Source: an uncultured Clostridia bacterium
GTDB lineage: Bacteria; Bacillota; Clostridia; HGM11514
Assembly (NCBI GenBank): GCA_902478725.1
Contig: CABSMD010000155.1
Location: 1-6,346 of the forward strand
Reading direction: 5' to 3'
Length of the DNA stretch: 6,346 bases
The translations under genes were made by a program, and so were the position numbers. Under the pieces are notes generated by a model. The model saw only the letters and a program-made list of their open reading frames with translations. It had not been told where the DNA came from and did no database searches. The first letter of the stretch is position 1. Each line of letters starts with the position of its first letter. Below, piece after piece: positions 6,175 to 6,346 of the stretch.

Positions 6175-6274
6175 ACCGGTAGAATCTTTCCTGTTGAAAA
6201 GTGAGTTGCCTACACCATAACATAATCCTCAATTGTACATCGGCAACTCCCTTTTCTCTGAATCAAAATTCAAA
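6175..6274. repeat. Tandem repeat unit 1, period 100 bases
   Basis: The unit begins with the palindrome ACCGGT (6175-6180), and the next unit begins with the same hexamer at 6275. Its first 72 bases match 6275-6346 at 66 positions. Within 6185-6246 only two bases differ, at 6213 and 6227, both C in this copy and T in the next. The last 28 bases are AT-rich. No open reading frame of note crosses it. I do not recognise the element. Confidence 0.92.
6196..6256. repeat. Inverted arms (hairpin) within the tandem repeat unit
   Basis: GAAAAGTGAGTTGCC (6196-6210) is the reverse complement of GGCAACTCCCTTTTC (6242-6256) except for one mismatch (6202 with 6250). The 31-base interior can add TACA (6211-6214) with TGTA (6234-6237). 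In the next copy the third base of TACA is T, which would still pair as a wobble in plus-strand RNA. The structure could be a small structured RNA, a protein-binding site or a miniature repeat element. Confidence 0.8.
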
Positions 6275-6346
6275 ACCGGTCATTTCTTTCCTGTTGAAAA
6301 GTGAGTTGCCTATACCATAACATAATTCTCAATTGTACATCGGCAA
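6275..6346. repeat. Tandem repeat unit 2, truncated by the window end
   Basis: It repeats unit 1 from ACCGGT through CGGCAA, where the window stops. The left inverted arm (6296-6310) is complete, and only the first five bases of the right arm (6342-6346) are visible. The four bases after ACCGGT differ from unit 1; the rest is nearly identical. The array probably continues to the right. Confidence 0.92.

Larger units (their letters stand above)
6056..6346. other. Gene-free AT-rich region carrying the repeat array
   Basis: I see no coding region on either strand in these 291 bases. It holds the ribosome binding site and presumably the promoter of the minus-strand operon near 6055, then the 100-base repeat array. 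No tRNA, rRNA, insertion sequence or recognised riboswitch is visible. Confidence 0.75.

Noticed and set aside
6194..6226. Promoter inside the repeat unit (TTGAAA and CATAAT)
   Set aside because: The hexamers are 21 bases apart; the alternative TAACAT at 18 bases is a poor -10 match.
6175..6346. CRISPR array
   Set aside because: The repeat is far too long (about 72 of every 100 bases), the copies differ internally, only two good units are visible and no cas gene is present.
6175..6346. Integron attC sites
   Set aside because: The long period and inverted arms suggested attC, but I could not find the RYYYAAC and GTTRRRY core sites in the right order, and no cassette gene or integrase is present.

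Overview
The window looks like a chromosomal segment from a low-to-mid GC Gram-positive bacterium, most likely an anaerobic member of the Clostridia. Supporting signs are strong GGAGG-type ribosome binding sites, TTG starts, two secreted proteins with S-layer homology (SLH) domains, a stand-alone BioY biotin transporter, and a BirA-type operator of the kind found in Firmicutes. No species can be assigned from this sequence. No phage, transposase or defence gene is visible.

Layout. Positions 28-1098 (+) encode a secreted protein with a Pro/Ser/Thr-rich linker, a cadherin-like/Ig-like domain and three SLH repeats. It converges on a 636-residue membrane diguanylate cyclase (1150-3060, -) with an extracytoplasmic Cache-type sensor, a PAS-like domain and a GGDEF domain. 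One bidirectional hairpin terminator (about 1115-1151) serves both. The 149-base gap after the cyclase start holds its probable promoter and, facing the other way, a textbook promoter for bioY (3210-3773, +). The -35 box of that promoter lies inside an inverted repeat matching the BirA operator, so bioY is probably repressed when biotin is plentiful. A 116-residue four-helix membrane protein of unknown function (3720-4070, -) overlaps the 3' end of bioY tail to tail. Next come a strong terminator and a two-gene minus-strand operon: a multi-pass membrane protein resembling the DUF2238/YjdF group (5342-6055), followed 12 bases later by an SLH-anchored polysaccharide deacetylase (4139-5329).

The right end (6056-6346) has no gene. 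It carries a tandem repeat with a period of exactly 100 bases: a decayed copy, a full copy and a copy cut off by the window edge. Each intact unit contains long inverted arms that can form a hairpin. I do not recognise this element, and it is the least explained part of the window.

Functional theme. Three of the six genes concern the cell surface or its sensing: an SLH display protein, an SLH-anchored carbohydrate deacetylase and a surface-sensing c-di-GMP synthase. bioY stands apart as a biotin uptake gene. A regulatory link between the cyclase and the surface genes is possible but nothing in the sequence demonstrates it. I do not see a convincing new multi-gene system; the most distinctive signals are the repeat array and the BirA-operator/bioY promoter arrangement.
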